From contig VZSR01001479.1 of assembly GCA_013398615.1 (NCBI GenBank), positions 18,004,717 to 18,068,716 on the forward strand: a DNA stretch of 64,000 bases, written 5' to 3'. Below, in pieces: positions 25,342-40,200 of this stretch (position 1 is its first letter; each line of letters starts with the position of its first letter). The notes beneath the pieces are model-generated. The model made no database searches. It was not told where the DNA came from and saw nothing but the letters and a program-made list of their open reading frames with translations. The position numbers and the translations under genes were made by a program. This stretch comes from Brachypodius melanocephalos. Its lineage: Eukaryota; Chordata; Aves; Passeriformes; Pycnonotidae.

Positions 25342-26342
25342 ATAATTTGACCTTTTAATTTCCTGTTTTGTTTATTTGGTTGGTGGGGGGGGTTTGCATG
25401 TTCTGTCCTGTTTCTCAGCCACTGCTTTATTCTTATCCTACTATCTCCCTACTGGCATGCATTGCACCATGGTAAGCCTAGACAAGGTTAGGCACTTAAA
25501 CCCCCTGGTCAGCGAGCTCTCAACAGTGGGTTACTGATCTGTTGTGACCTGGAATGTACTTCCTTTGAGTGGAACAGGAGCCTACCCATGCTGCAGGAGT
25601 GCCAGAGACTTTGCCCTGTAATGTCCTCTCATTCCAATGCTCTAAATTTGCCACAAAAACCTTTAAAAGGGACTGCCTTGAAAATTTAACTCTGCTGGCA
25701 TTTCTCTGTTGTCACACTGACAGACACTGCTGGCCCAAATTTCATGGGAAGCAAAGGAAAGAAGCACTGCTGTGAACTAAAGGGGCTGTATTGGTAATAG
25801 AACATGAAAGCATAGAAGTCAACACAAAATGACACAAAGCGTAATAACAATACATTGTGCAATTAACACACATATATACTCCCTTCAGCAAGACCCTCCT
25901 CACCCACCCTTCCCAACGTAGTTCCTCAGCAGGGAAGCAAGTAGCTTGGTAGCTCATGCTTGCCTTTTTGAAGGGAGATTCGGAATCAAGGTTCAGTGCA
26001 TCAAAAATAAAAATAAAAGCAAATTAAAATGAGGAAGTAGAGACAACTGAGTAAACAAAGTATCCATTCATAAAAGGTAGTCTGCAGACTGACCATGTTT
26101 CTTTGTACCCTCCAAGGCCTACACTGATGCTAGTTCACTTCCTAGTCACTTTTCTGTCTGCCAGCCCACAGGAGTCAAAACTCTGAGCTGAGCACAGAAC
26201 ACTGGGCAGAGTAGCCTGGCAGAGGGAGCAGCATGTGTTGCTGGCACTGGAACAGCCACAAGGCAGTCCACAGAGGTCCTCAGAACTCAAACTGCTGGTT
26301 GGTGTAAAAAGCCATAGGCCTGGACACCAGAGGTTGAGGTAC

Positions 26343-26348
26343 TTTATT
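26343..26348 (-). terminator. Polyadenylation signal of CMTR1
   Basis: TTTATT on + reads AATAAA on the gene strand and is followed by CTCTGGTGTCCAGG, a plausible GU-rich element. It gives a 3'UTR of about 1.8 kb for CMTR1. I saw no other exact AATAAA on this strand between it and the stop codon. A further one lies at 25371-25376. Confidence 0.55.
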
Positions 26349-28109
26349 GCCCACTGGGAGAGATTCCTCCCCATCTGTCATGGAAGTGCCTTTGCCAAGA
26401 CAAAGCTACCAGTGACACACCTCTTGTTTAGGGGGAAGAGCCACCATTTCTTTCATACATCTTTTACCAATGTTTGAGAGCAGAGAGGGTCTCCAGATCA
26501 GCCAAGAGGATGCATTAACAGCCTGCAGTCCTTCACCTGCTTCAGCAGACCTGTGTCTAAGTCAAAATTTCTATGTTTTGCTGCACAGATTTGTTCAAAT
26601 CATTCATGTGGATGTGGAGAAAAAGACACAGTCTAAACAACTGCTATAGATTCTAGAACTATAGCTTTCCTTAAGGCACAATTCAGACAAACCTCTAAAT
26701 CACTTTTCTCTCTAATGCCAATCTGTGTATAAAAACAAGCCAAGAACAAACAAAACAAAACTCAAACCAAAATAAAGAAAATAAAAAAGGGACTATCTTG
26801 CTGCTTGTACAAAATCATTCAACCATGTGTTATCTTCTGATTTATGTGGAAGACTTGGCAAAGTGCCATGGAAGCCAGAAGCGAAGGTAAAACATGCAAC
26901 AGAAGCCAACTTTGAGCCTGGGACAGAAGTGCATGGAGAAGTCTTGACACAAATGCCATACTGAGAGTTTCCCGGCCCTTGGCCTTCACCTCACATGCAG
27001 TTCCAGAGCCAAATGAGATACAGAGGATTTCAAAGCCACTCTGATATTTAAAAAGGAAAATCTGGTAACCTTTCCAGTGGGCACAGTCAGGGGACAGGAT
27101 TGCTTTTGATTAACCTACATGGTTAAAGTCAAGATTCCTTTCTACGGAAGCCCTGGGTCTTTTTAACTAAGTTGGACATTCCTGTAATTTCTTCCAAAGA
27201 CTTCAGCATCCTGGCTTTTCTGTGTCTTCCCTCCCACATCTACTTTCCTCCCAGAAGGTTTAGGTAACAATGTAGAGTACCAAGAATCAAAGCACCTTGG
27301 TTTCAGAAGTACCATGAAGCACCTACACCAACCATGGTACATTTTCACAAATTAGCCCCAGGCTGCTGGCTTGGCATCAGTTGCTAACCTGGAGAGGGGA
27401 AACCTTGTCACAGCAGCTTGCAGGGGTGTGAGCACATCAGATCTGTGCCAGAAACTACTCATCACCTGCATTGGCCTTTGTCCAACAGGGAACCATAACA
27501 TAAGAATTGCCAGTGGCTAGCTGAGTGCCTTGACAAACAGAAGTGTTGGAGACACTGACAAGAATATTTAACTTTTGCCCACAGCTCACCAAAGACTTAA
27601 CACCTTCCACTGGATTGTGTAGCCTTTGACAAGGTCAAGGAGACAGCTACTAGGAGCAATGCAGGGCTGCTTCAATGTGCTGTTGCCCAGCTCTGCCATC
27701 AAAACATGTCTGCTCCTTCCCACACTGCAAGAGAAGCAAAAGCCTGGGGAGTTCTGGCACACAAAGAGCTCCACAAACCTTGGTGAATGTTTGAATAGGA
27801 GCAAAGAAAGCTGCCAGCCCCTTGGCCTCATGCATATAGTATGTCAGGTCAAAAGGACATTAGGCCTTGGCTCCAGGAGTCACCTTGGGTACTCTGGCAC
27901 CAGGTGCTACCTGGACTGTACTCTTATATACACTACCAGGGTAAAGCCTCATCCTGTGCCTTTTGCATACCACCTTCTGGTTCAGCCATCTCCAAGAAAT
28001 CAGCTCTGGAGAATACCAGGATAGAAGTTGTGGAGCCTTCCCAGTCCCATCAGTCCCTGAAGAATCCAGGCTGGGCTCAGCCCCTCCCTGCACCATCAAG
28101 AGAGCAGGG

Positions 28110-28242
28110 TTAGGGGTAGTGTGCTTGGATGAAAGAGAGGACAGTCTCCTTTGATAGCTTCTCTGGATCTTGTCTTTTCTGCGAGTCGTGCACTTTGACA
28201 CCTTCCCCCCATTCCCAGAAGAGGCGGCTGTAATGGCAGACA
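28110..28242 (-). CDS. CMTR1: CMTR1 last coding exon
   Basis: On the gene strand the acceptor is TGCCCACAG|TGTCTGCC. The exon completes a His codon and encodes VCHYSRLFWEWGEG through SFIQAHYP, then TAA at 28112-28110. The human equivalent starts ICYYGRLFWEWG. A second acceptor, CATTACAG, lies exactly 15 nt further in and would remove VCHYS without changing the frame. The 3'UTR follows down to about 26,325. Confidence 0.93.
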
Positions 28243-31200
28243 CTGTGGGCAGAGAGGAGAGCAAGATTAGTTTCACAGGGAAGGGAAAGGAAAACACTTC
28301 CATCTCAGCAAGAGACTACTGCCCTTGTTATGGGAGCCACACAGAAATACTCAGAACAGGTGCCTTAGAAAAGACCAGTGCATTCATTCATTCACCTTAC
28401 AAACTCTACAGCCCTCAAAGAACAACAACAGCCAAGCGTAAGAGATTACCATGGAAACAAACTTGTTAATTCTAGCTTCACTCAAATTCAGATCAGTATT
28501 TGTTGGAAAGAGTCAGGTCACTAGGGAAAAACCCTACCTCCCCCCGAAGTTTCTCAGAGGATGAAACTGTTATTGCAGGCAATTGAAAGACCTTAATGAA
28601 GAATTTAGAAAATCTGCCAGAAGCAGCAACCTAATCCCTCACCACATACCTACTATAATCAGTAACAGCTGTCCTATGGAGCTTTGCAAACAAACAGCAC
28701 CTCCCACTGCACAAAAGCAGCTAGGATTAGTCCCTTTCCCCTCATGTGAAATAACTGAGCATTGCTTAGCTGCTGAGAGTTGTGGTCCTACAATGCCATC
28801 TCCCACTCCATCCATCAAGCACAGCCCTCCCTCACTGCATCAACACAGTCCCAGCCATAATGAAATCAGAGATGCTAATTACTGCCAACACAGCAGCCTT
28901 TAGTTTTGTACAATTACTGACACTTAATATTCATAGCTTATTTAGTGCTTCTGTTCTAACAAAGCAGTACTAGCACAGCAACAAGAGCACATGTCAGTGG
29001 CTAATTATAGACATATTAGTACTCACTAACCACAACACATCCCTTCTGGACTCCCACACAAGCACTTTCTCTACCACCTCAGCCATTCCTGTAGGTTCAC
29101 GCTGATCTATTTCAGAGTACATAGGCAGGACTAACCCCATCTCAACACACCCAGGGCAAAGGTATCATGTGGCTCTCCTTTTAAGCCTGTTCTGCCATTT
29201 ACCACATGAAGAAAGGCTTAAGGATTCCTGAAAGTACTGCTCTAAGACAGGTAAGGAGGTTCAAAGTGAGAAAATTAGGAGTGCTATTTCATACCAAGTT
29301 CTCACTGAGAGGCACAGTCCTGGGTAATGGTGGTAGTGCAGAACGTCTCTACCCAGGATCCCTGAGGCATCAGACTCAGGATTTGCTGTACTTGGGTAAT
29401 GCCCTCAGTCTAGTACTTAGTAGATACAGATGGTTTTCAGCAGCCACAATGTTAATGACTGTCCAATGACAAGCCACTACATCCTTTCCCAAGGAGCCAC
29501 TGTTTTTCTCTCTCACTATCTTTAAAAAAAGCTCCAAGCTTCCCACAGGTAATTCCAGAGCCTGGGCTAAATGAACTGGGATTTGCTTTCAAATTAGCAA
29601 CTTCCAACCAAACACGTTAAATACAGAGATGCAACAAACTACAGTTGTTGGGCTCGATTTCTACTTCCCCATATGTAGGAGGTTCAGTAACTTGTAGTCT
29701 GCTGCAGACAGCGGAACAAAGTTGTGAGAGGTTTGTTATTCATTGCCATTAATTGCAAAATGCGTGATTCCACATCAGCAGTTTCCTGAAAGGCTGAGAA
29801 GGTGCCGGCTCCTGCAGCACACCCTGCTGGTGACCAGCTGCGCTTGCACTGCAAACGACTGCAAGGACACAGCACTGCTGAGCTCCCTCACAAACGCCCA
29901 GGCATTCATACACAGAGAGGTACCCGTCCATAGCCTCAGGTCTGGCCCATACTCACTGAAAGGGTGCAGTGGCTTCAGAAGGGAGGTTGTATGTCGCTAC
30001 ATTGGTCATTTTGTTGAAGAAGAATTTCTTATTGAAGTTTTTGCTGTATGCCATTGTCCAGGGATCTGGCAGAAGAGTTAGAGGGATCAGGTAGAAAATA
30101 AAAGGGGGGAAAAATATCACCGAAGAAATACACATACAGTGCAAGTAGGGAGGATGAATCTGTAAGAATAATTTTGATCCTTCCATTACTCCATTTTATT
30201 TCCTTCCCCAAAACAACCTGCTTCCCAAGCTGTTCTATATTCACTGAGAAAAATCCCTTCTCCCTGCATTTAGAAGTTGACATTTGAAACAGGGTATTTC
30301 CATGTCCTATTACTCTGGAAAACATCTTGATGAAAAATTATTATCTCACCAAAAGGGAAGGTAATCAGTCATGTAAATAAATGGAATTACCCACATGATG
30401 GCTAATCAACCCACAACAGAAAAACCTATAGGAACACCCTAAACCTCACCCAAATCCAAGCTACCCTCATTACATGCAAATACTTAATCTCTAGCCATTG
30501 GAACATTGCCATTAATTTTTTACCAAGTTACAAGATGAGCAGGCCTGGTCAATACTTTTTACTTGGAGAGACAAAGAAAAGCTGAGAGGGAGCAGGGACT
30601 CTCTCTTCCTACCGTTCATAGTCCGTACGATGTAGAGTCCTGTGGGCACAAAATGCCGGTCATCTCGGCCAGTGTAGGACAGCCGGGGCATTCCCCCTGA
30701 GCTCTTGATGACCTTCATCTCTAACCTAAATGTTGACAGAAGGCAGTGATAGTGTTTCTTCCTTTATTGTGCTTGTACACATACTGTACTGCCTGCACCC
30801 CTTCTCCAGAGTGTCACAGTGAGAACTGACAGCACTGCACAGGACAGGATCAAACCATCATGTCCTGAAGAATTGAGGGTTTTTTGCCTTCCCACACAGG
30901 ACAAGAGAAACCAGTGAGACCTGTATAGATCAGGCTACAAATTGAGTGATGTGGTGAAAAATCTGTGATGAGCGACCATAATTAACCCAAATGGGATGCC
31001 TATTTCAAGCGTGAATTCTTGACCTTTCAAAGCCACTGAGAAGCCACTGACAGTTCTGCACCCAAACTCAGGCATTGTTGCTATTCCAACTGTTATGAAG
31101 TGCATTGGCCACATCTATGCATTAGAATGCAGCAGAAGGATGCTCTGAGTGAGCAGCATCTCAGGAACAGCAGCCACCACAAGCTCTAACAGCCCTTTCT

Positions 31201-34200
31201 CCATGACTCCACTAGCATAGATCAGAACATCTCTCCCGTTCCTGTGCAGCAGTGACTGATGGGCCCTGATGTTTTATTTGCATCAATCACTTACCTCACA
31301 AAGATCTTGTCCATTTCTTCCAATCTGTATACTTCCTTCACTCTGGGAAGAAAAGACAAAAACATTATTTCAAAAAAGTTTAAACTGGGCCTTTTTTTCT
31401 GCCCAGCTACAAGGAGCAGCCAAATGGTTGATTTTATACAGCATGAGGTAGTCAGGCACAACCGAGGTTCACCCTGCTCCTCTATCTTATGCTTCAGTGC
31501 CTAGTTTTTCCTGGTTTGAAAAAATCTGACACCTGCATGCTCATGGCTGGATTGCTGTAAGCAGCAGGTAAATATCCTTGCTGCTAAGGAAGCTGTGCAT
31601 ATTTACTTCAGGTTGACTATACAGAAAAGTAAAAACAGTGAAAGTCAGGTTCTTTTGTTTTCCCATCAGATAAATCAACCAAGGTCAGTCCCAGGCAGGT
31701 TCTGGCTTCTGCATGGTGGCCTCACAGTAAAATTAAACAACCTGATCTTCACCATTATTATTCTCAGAGATGCAAGAGACTTGCTAGTTACCCTGAGGTA
31801 AAACAGCTTTTTTTTTTTTTTTTTTTTTTTAATCAGTAAAGATTATTTTGAGTCCTCATTCTGTCATTACATCAATCTAGTTTTGTTGTTTTGAGATACA
31901 GAAAAATGATCAGTAAGTTAAAAAAGCGCTGCCTCTGATTGGACACCCCAACATTTCCTACATACTGCTACAAGCATCAGGCTTCAAAGACCACAGCAGG
32001 AACACTTTAACACCTTTCCACAAAAGCAGTAAATGACTCCTCTACAATCCATTTCCCCAGCTCTCCTTCTCACTTTACCTTCAGCCTTCATCAGCATTTT
32101 GGGCTCCTCCAAATTATTACAACTGTCTGTCATTAGGCAGATTCCACTTGTTACCTTTCATTAAGCCATCAAGAAGAAGATCCTCTTTGCCTTCCCTCCA
32201 GATTTTTTCGTGATATTGCTGCACTTCAGCTTGTGAATGAGAAGCTGTTTTGTCCATAATATGTATCTGATGCCTTTACAGTGGTGCTCTTATGCTACAC
32301 TGCAGCAGAATTAATGAAATGGAAGGCCAGGAGACAAGCAAAGCTGAAGCCCTTTGTCAGGAACTTTCCTGGGGGCTGTAACTAAAGCCTTGTCCTCACA
32401 GATGCTGGTCAGTCCAGCATTTACTAACAGTCAGCATCACTGTACTGCTGCTGACCTTTGTGGGCAGACAAGAACAGAATTCTTTGCAATGACTAAGCTC
32501 ACTGGGTGCTAGACCTACAATCACATATATTTGAAATCAACACCAGCCAATCCACCTGATGAAAACGTGACTGTTTGACATGTGAAAAGGGGGCACAACT
32601 TCTCCATTAACAATATTTACCTTAAATATATTTAAAGCTTTTAGCCTCTTTCCAAAGAACATGACAGAACTATGAATTTCAGCCTGAAACTTAACACCCC
32701 TTCAGGTCCTCCAACACACTGACACCAAAGCCAGCAAGGCTGTGGGAAGGAGGCGTCACTCACCGGATGGGGTTCATATCGGGCCGGCTGGGTTTGGAAA
32801 CAGCTTTGACAAACTTCTCTGCCAGCCGAATCCTGAATGAATGTGGAAAGAGAACCCAGGAATTTAACGAGGCCTTTGGCACACCAGGTAGGTAACAGTT
32901 TCAACAGATTAGACAACTTAGGACCTGCAAACTGCCTCCACTGCTAGCCAAATGGGTCCAGCAAGACTTCTTTTCACCTCACCTTCCCAATTCAATGCCC
33001 AGTGATACTGCCTATTATCCTTTAGGAATGAGTGTGCATAGCTTACTCTGTAAGTCCACATGCTGTTGAACAATGATATATCCATCAGGCTAGCAGGACT
33101 AGCAGAGACATTATGTCCCTGAGGAAGGAAACAGAGGGGCTTGCTCCTTCTCTTTCAGCTCATTTACATTCCCAGAATGGTCAGTTTACCCCAGCTGTGC
33201 CTGGCTCACCCTACACTAAGAAAGAAGCTAGAGCTGCCCTCATACACAGAGAAGATACAGATGGAAAAGCCTATATGTACTTCAGTTCAGAGCAGCTTCA
33301 TTCACAGCTTATAGCAGTGTTTCAGCTGAATGTACTTATCTCCCTGTGCTCAGCATTCTGCTTTTTGTCTAAATGCTGTGTCCCAGTCACTCCTACAGAA
33401 GTACAAGTACAGAAGAAAGCTCCAGACCCTGCATACCTCTGGTTGAAATGCTGCGTTCGAACATCATTGCCATTCAGCACCAAGGCATCAAGGATGTGGA
33501 TGGCACTGATTTTTCGCTGGGCTTTCCCCTAAGGAGGGCAATACAGAGATTTATCATTCAGAATGTTGAGATTTCAGCTTTGTTTTATAGCCTGTTTTTT
33601 GACAGAACATCTCTTCTAGCAAGAAGGCACCTTTCCAGTTATTAGAAGCACACAAATTGCCTGCTGCCCATTATACAGGAACATGGCATGCTCCAAGAAT
33701 TGGTGCATCTCAAATACCCAGTTCTGTCTTAGGGGAGTGAGAGAAGGTAGGACCATGGCTGCCATCACCAGCTATTTGTGCCTTATCAGGTATCACAAAG
33801 CCCAGCACGCTGCAGTACCCTCATCTGAGGTGCAAGAGGTCAGGGAAACTCCCAGGCAGCTGGGATTTTTCACCTTACACTGCAGATACACCATGAGGGT
33901 CTTCTCCCCATAGCCTGTAGTCACTACTGAGCAGTTATGTACCCAGAGAGCCACAAGCACATGAAGTCATGGTGGCAATGTCATGTACAGCTCCACTTAG
34001 AACAGCAACACATCAGGTCCATAGTGTTTTCAAAACAGTGTTGAAAGCTCATATTTCTAGCACTGGACAGAAAGAAGGAACTTAATCCAAAATAGTTACT
34101 TTAAAGATCATAAACAACAAAAAAAAACCCCTTGGACTTGGCACAGGTAGAACATTTACTATGTAGAATCTTGCATGATTAGGTGAAACCGCTCTTTGTA

Positions 34201-37200
34201 TTTGCAGCAACATGTTAAAAGAGAGAGAGTAGGCTCCTACCTCTCCTTTCAGCTCATGAACAATCTCCACAGAAAGAAGAGTATCTCGTGGAAGCTCAGT
34301 TTTCAAATCCAGCTTTGTCCAGCGATCTGACTGGCGACCGCCCCAGGTGTAGATCTGTGATTTCTGTACATAGAGACAGAGTCAGATTCAGCCACGGCTT
34401 CATGAGGGCAGGGATGGAGAAGAGATCTCTAACTGCAGATCAACCCTCAGAGAATCTTTTTGTCCTAGGCTGTCACAGGCAGTTTCTTTGTCATAAGTTT
34501 TAAGGAAGAACCTTAATCCCTACAGCAAAGGAACAAAAACGCCAATTCTAATCTACCAGTGACTTTTCCCACCCACACAAAGAATCAGAAATAGAACACC
34601 TTTAAAAGGACAGTGAAGATAATTAGAGACACTAGCAGGAGTGCAGGTCTCTGTGTAGGCTGAGATTACAGAAACAGGGTTAATTAGCATGAAAAGTAGT
34701 GACATCAGGAGAAAGAAACACAAATAACTAGCAGTCTCAGGTACTGCTGATGAGGATTCTTTTAGGCCTTTAGGGACAGGAAAGGATGGGATGAAATTGC
34801 AAGGCAGAAAAGTAGCATTAAAATGAATCAGCAAAACTCCCAGACTGTTCTTAGCACTTACCCCTAACCCCAAGAGGAACTTCTGCTCACTTCCAGATAC
34901 CATACACCGGTAATCTAACACCTGGCGAATTTTCTCCAGTGTGCTGGAATTCAGAGGAGTGGGTTTGTAACTGAAGGTATCAATGTCTGTGCCCTAAAGA
35001 GCAAAGCATAGGAAAAGCAAAATAGACACAATACATCAACAGGGAGGTAAACACAACTTCTACATGAAACAATAATCCAGGACTAGCTTCTTCATCTCTT
35101 AACTCCAATATGAAAAAAGTTATATTTGTATGCAAGGACTCTAGGCAAGGTCTCACCTGAATCAGCTCAAAGAATTTGGACTTGGGATCTGAAGATGAAG
35201 GAGCAACACGAGCCTGATCAGGAATCTGGAAACAAATTCAAACAATTGATACTGAGTGTTATTCTTGGGCACATTCAAAGGAACACTCCTGTTTTCAATA
35301 TATGACAGAATTTCCTGCCTCTGAAACTCTCGCTCTTGGGATTAGAGATGAAGAGATATCATGTGGCAAATAAAATGTCTCACATTTTGCAATTTTAATG
35401 TAGGCATACTACATCTCACAGAAACCCACTGGCAACTCCAGAAAGACTTAGTCTAAACCATGCATGTTTTGATGAAATCCCCTTTCATCAAAGACACACC
35501 ATCAGCCTGTGAAACTACCTGCCATATCTATGGCACCACTGTAGTCAAAAGCTCAGGAAACAGAAACTGCAGACTCATAAAATAAGACCTTTCAGAGAGC
35601 TCTGCTGCCTGGGATCTAGGTGCTGAGTTTGCTCTGTGTACAATGAAATATTCTCACCTGCAAAGAAGCCTGCTCAGTTAAGCCATACACAATAAATCAG
35701 GGACATCTTGTTTGATTACATAACAGATTGAAACACTTTCTGACTTTCCCACAAGACATTAAACCTCTGTCTAGAAAGTCCTATTGTTACTGCAGCTCCA
35801 CTCTTGTTTCACAACAGGAAGGACACCTTCACAGTCTGCCTGCCTGACACCTTACTTACCCCCCATAGCTGGAGACACTCCTTTCGGATTTCAGCCTGCC
35901 GTGGCTCAACCAGCGTCCTAAAGAAAGACAGCAGACTGTTGAGATGGTGAAACCTCCTTGATTTTACAGCATTATATATCCCAGCCTTATAAAATTTGGG
36001 AACAACAAACATGAATGCTCCACAAAGGGTTGTGTGAGAGAGAATGCTGCCTTCCCCCCCCACCCTCCAGTTCCTGTGTTTGTTTCACAGTCTGCACTAC
36101 TGAATATCAGCCATGACTTCATTCCATGGAAGTACCACTGGATATAAATATTTTCAATAAGTTATGTATTCGTACAAACATGCTAATCTCCAAGACCTGG
36201 GTACACAGCCCTACTTAAGAATAACAGTGAAGACCTGCTGAAGGCCATATGAAAAACAGTGTCAACATAGAATCAACTCTAAGACAATTTCTAACTACCA
36301 TATTCACTATTTGTACCATGTATTATGTCCAACACCTGAACAGAGAAATCATGGCAGGGAAATATTGCAAAGGCTTTAGTTTTATGCAAGAAATTAACAT
36401 CAAGCTTTAGGTAATTCTAGGTCTGTAACGTGTTTTGAACTGCCCCCGGAAAAATGAACAACTATGAACCACACTCAACTTGGATGGTTACTGCTGAATT
36501 GAACATAACAGCTGCAAGTTACTTTTCTGCTTATATTGCTGCTAAGAAGCATGCTCACATATGGTAACTGGAAATCATGCAATGCATGAAAGCTTTCTCA
36601 ACAAGGATGATAACAGACCATCAGTTTTCAGGATTCCTCTAGCCACCCACACATATCTGCAAATAACTCAGAAAGAGACACAAACTGAGCTACCTAAAAG
36701 CACTTTTCGCTTTCCTGGCTCCAAAGGCCAAGACAAGTACCAGCTCAAATCAACAACTTATTAAACAAGGGCAAAACAATTCATTAATAGTAAGTTAATT
36801 AAGTCTTCACCAAAAGCCAAAAGAATATACTCACGTGTCTTGAACAAAGGCACGAATTTTGGCTAGTGCCTTTATCTGAACTTTGCAGTGGCTAAAAGAG
36901 AGGAAAAAATTTTAGTCAGGCAGCAAATTAATCACCACCAACATTGTTCTACTGTTCAAAACAAGAAAGAGTGCTGGGACAACGGGGGAAGCCAGTCTGA
37001 TTCGCAGAGCAATGAGGCATCTTAGCCAACATGATTCAAACTGACAGGAAGATCGCTGGCACAAATTAGGTAGTACTTTCCTTTCTTTTCTACACAGTAC
37101 TCAGAGGCCAAACAGTCACTTACAGTAATACAGCATTTCTGTCTGCACAGTCCCCCTGCTCTGCTCAGCCTCTCAGGGAACAAAAGCAGAGCAGTGTGGC

Positions 37201-40200
37201 AGCATCAGCTTCCATCAGTGCAGGAAGTTACACCTGAAAGCCATGCTAAATTAATCTGCCTACAGCCAGCAGCCCTCATCACCCACAGTAACTCACTTTT
37301 CATTGGATTGGACAATGTAATTGTAGAAATCCTGGTTGTCTTTGATCACGTTCAGTGGGACGATAAGATTCACATCCACGTCAGAATTGCGCAGCTGGTT
37401 GAGTCTGATGTTCACTGTGAAGAGGTAAGCCCGCACATCTTCAATCCCTGATTTCAGGCCTTTGCACACCACGTACCTGCAGAGCAAGGCACAGAGATCA
37501 GGTGGGCTCAGTTCTTTCATACAGCCAACTTTGCTGCCACACTGACATTATAAGGACAGCTTCCCAAATCCCAGGAACTCTTTCCTCCTGGATATCCTTA
37601 AAAAGATGCAAACTCACCTATTGTACATTTCCTAAGCTCTGGTAAGACAGGAAAATCCAACCCTATGTAAAGCCCCCACAGATCTCCCTCAAGTAGTAAA
37701 TCAATTCTGCTAAACTTGACAGGTAACAATGAAAATACAGATAATATCACAGAATCATAAAATCATTTGGGTTGGAAGGGATCTTAAAGATCATCCAGTA
37801 CCTTCAAGTACTGAAAGGCCCCAGTTAAGTCACCCCTAAGCCTTCTCTTTACAGGCTGAACAATCCCAGTCCTCAGCCTTTCCTCATAGGAAATGTGCTC
37901 CGTCATTGAAGTCATGTTGGTGCTCCTCCTCTGGACTTGCAGGTGGGGTCTCACCAAAGCAGAGTAGCGGGGCACAATCCCCTCCCTCATCCTGCCAGCC
38001 ATGCTGCTTTGGATGCAGCCCAGGATACAATTGGCCTTCTGGGCTGTGAGCACACAGTGCCAGCTCATGCCCAACCTCTCATATATCTTCTGGCTTCACT
38101 GAAACCATAGCTGTTCCATGTAAAACAAGATTTGTTACATATTCAGTTCCACAGCTTCCTTCCCATAAGGGCAATTTGGCAAATATCATCTTTACCTTGT
38201 CCATAATTTGCCAAGCATCTAAAATGTTTCCTCCTTCAAGACAGATGCTAATTGAGGCAGGTCACAAAGCTTTCACTATTCTTACCCAAATCCATCTATC
38301 ACTGTATTTAGAGGATTGTTGTCTTTAGTAGGGTCTCATGTTCAAGCATCTCACCTCTCTGAGTTAGCAGGGCGGCTTGTCACAGGTTTAAAGATGCAAA
38401 TTCTCTCAAAGCAGCAATACAGCAGATAAACAAGACCCACACTGAATGGAGTGAACAGGTCAAAGGTTTTGCAGACAAAATGTCCTCCTGAAAAGAAAAA
38501 AAAAAGGAGGTACACCAATGCCAGCAGATTATAAAGAAACAAGGAGATACCAAGCACCTCAGTCCTTCTGCAGAACTAGTAACAGTGTTTTTGTGCAATT
38601 AAACAGCACCAAGAACACAGTTATGAAGTGGGTCAGCAAGGCTTAATGAAACATCTTCCCTATGTCTCTGCAGCAAAGAGAGAAAAGCATTCCCCTGGCA
38701 AGAATCTAATCTGTATGTAAGCTGCCTCACAAGCAGACCTTCTATCTCCCCCCCATCCTTCCTTTCCAGGCCCAGACTGTGCCCTATGGCCTGGCAGCAT
38801 GCTATCCCAAAGCCTCCAGGGAAGAGGAACCCTGATATATGCAACAAGGAACCTCAGACTAGAGGAGAAGACTAATAGATGTTACCTAAACAGAACAACT
38901 TGCCATCTAGAGAGAAAAGAGTCTGTGTTGCCCCTCTCCTTCAAAGAAGATTCCCAATTTCCCCAAGCAAAAAGCAGGTATTTTTACAGAACTACCATCT
39001 ACCTATGTAGGAAAGATTTAAAGAAGACTGTCTCTTTTATAATATCACATTTGAGACTACTCCTTAGCCGATCACTGCCTCAAGTTCTTCTAAACATGGG
39101 GCTCAAGATAAAAATTATCATTTTGTTACCAATTGTCTTCCACATCAGTGCCAAAGGCTAACTAAACTCAGTGGAAGACAGCAGCCATCAGAATCAAACA
39201 CACTGTAAGGTCCATCATTTAGCAACAATGATATGTCCCTAAGACAGAGTAAGGCATCATTTGTTCTTATCACACAGATAGCAGATTTAAAGGAGAGGAA
39301 GCTAGAGGAACGGAAGACCTATTGGACAAAGATCACTCTGTTCCAATCAGCTGGAATATTGAGGAAGTTGGTCCAGCTAGTGCCATAAAACTCAGATTGT
39401 CCAGTTATCACACTGCATGACCTTACTCCTAGACAGCTACATAACCCAACAAATTAATTAATTAAATTTATGCATTTTAGCTCATGCTTTTAATTAAAAG
39501 CAAAATAGACATAGATTAGCTTATTTTTCTGACCAGATCTCTTAGCTTTGTGACAACCATCTCAGGACTTACGTGTACACATTCAATTCTGTGCAACTCA
39601 CAGCAGAACAGACTTCAAGGCAATAATAAAAATTTGTACAGCAACATTCCCCAGTGCCACCCACACCTTAGAGAAGGAGGAAGATTAATGGACAAAACAC
39701 ACCTGTTCGGACAATGGACAGTGCTGTAAGGAACTGGCAAAGCATGAGTTGTTTGCTTAGGATTTCCTGCAGATTCTCCTGACCCTCCACTGAGAAACCC
39801 TGCAAAGTGCATAGCATATGATTAGTATCTTCACAGATCTTTTAGCCAAGCAAAAGATTCTGAGCAACTAAATCATGGAATAATGATAATTTCTGTAAGG
39901 TAATGATCATTTCTTTAAGGTGAAAGAATTAACACCAGAAATTTTATTGGCAAGGCTTGTAGAATTTCACATTGTAGCTACAGACATGTTAAACACATTA
40001 TTGTATGCAGATCAAGATGTCAGTTTTGTCAGGGTTTTTTAGTGCAGGAAGAAAAAGAAATTAACCTACCCCATCAGCCATTAAGAAATGCACTCCCTTG
40101 TGATCAGTATTGTCCAAAACAAAATTCTGGAAAGCAGTAATGTTCTCTGATCGAGTGATGTCTCCGTCTCCATCAATCCCACCCTCTCCTAAGGAAAAAC

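Noticed and set aside
28243..29956. A separate micro-exon encoding the CMTR1 segment HICYYG
   Set aside because: I searched this intron because the acceptor at 28227 left the segment missing. The acceptor at 28242 restores it as HVCHYS, so no extra exon is needed.
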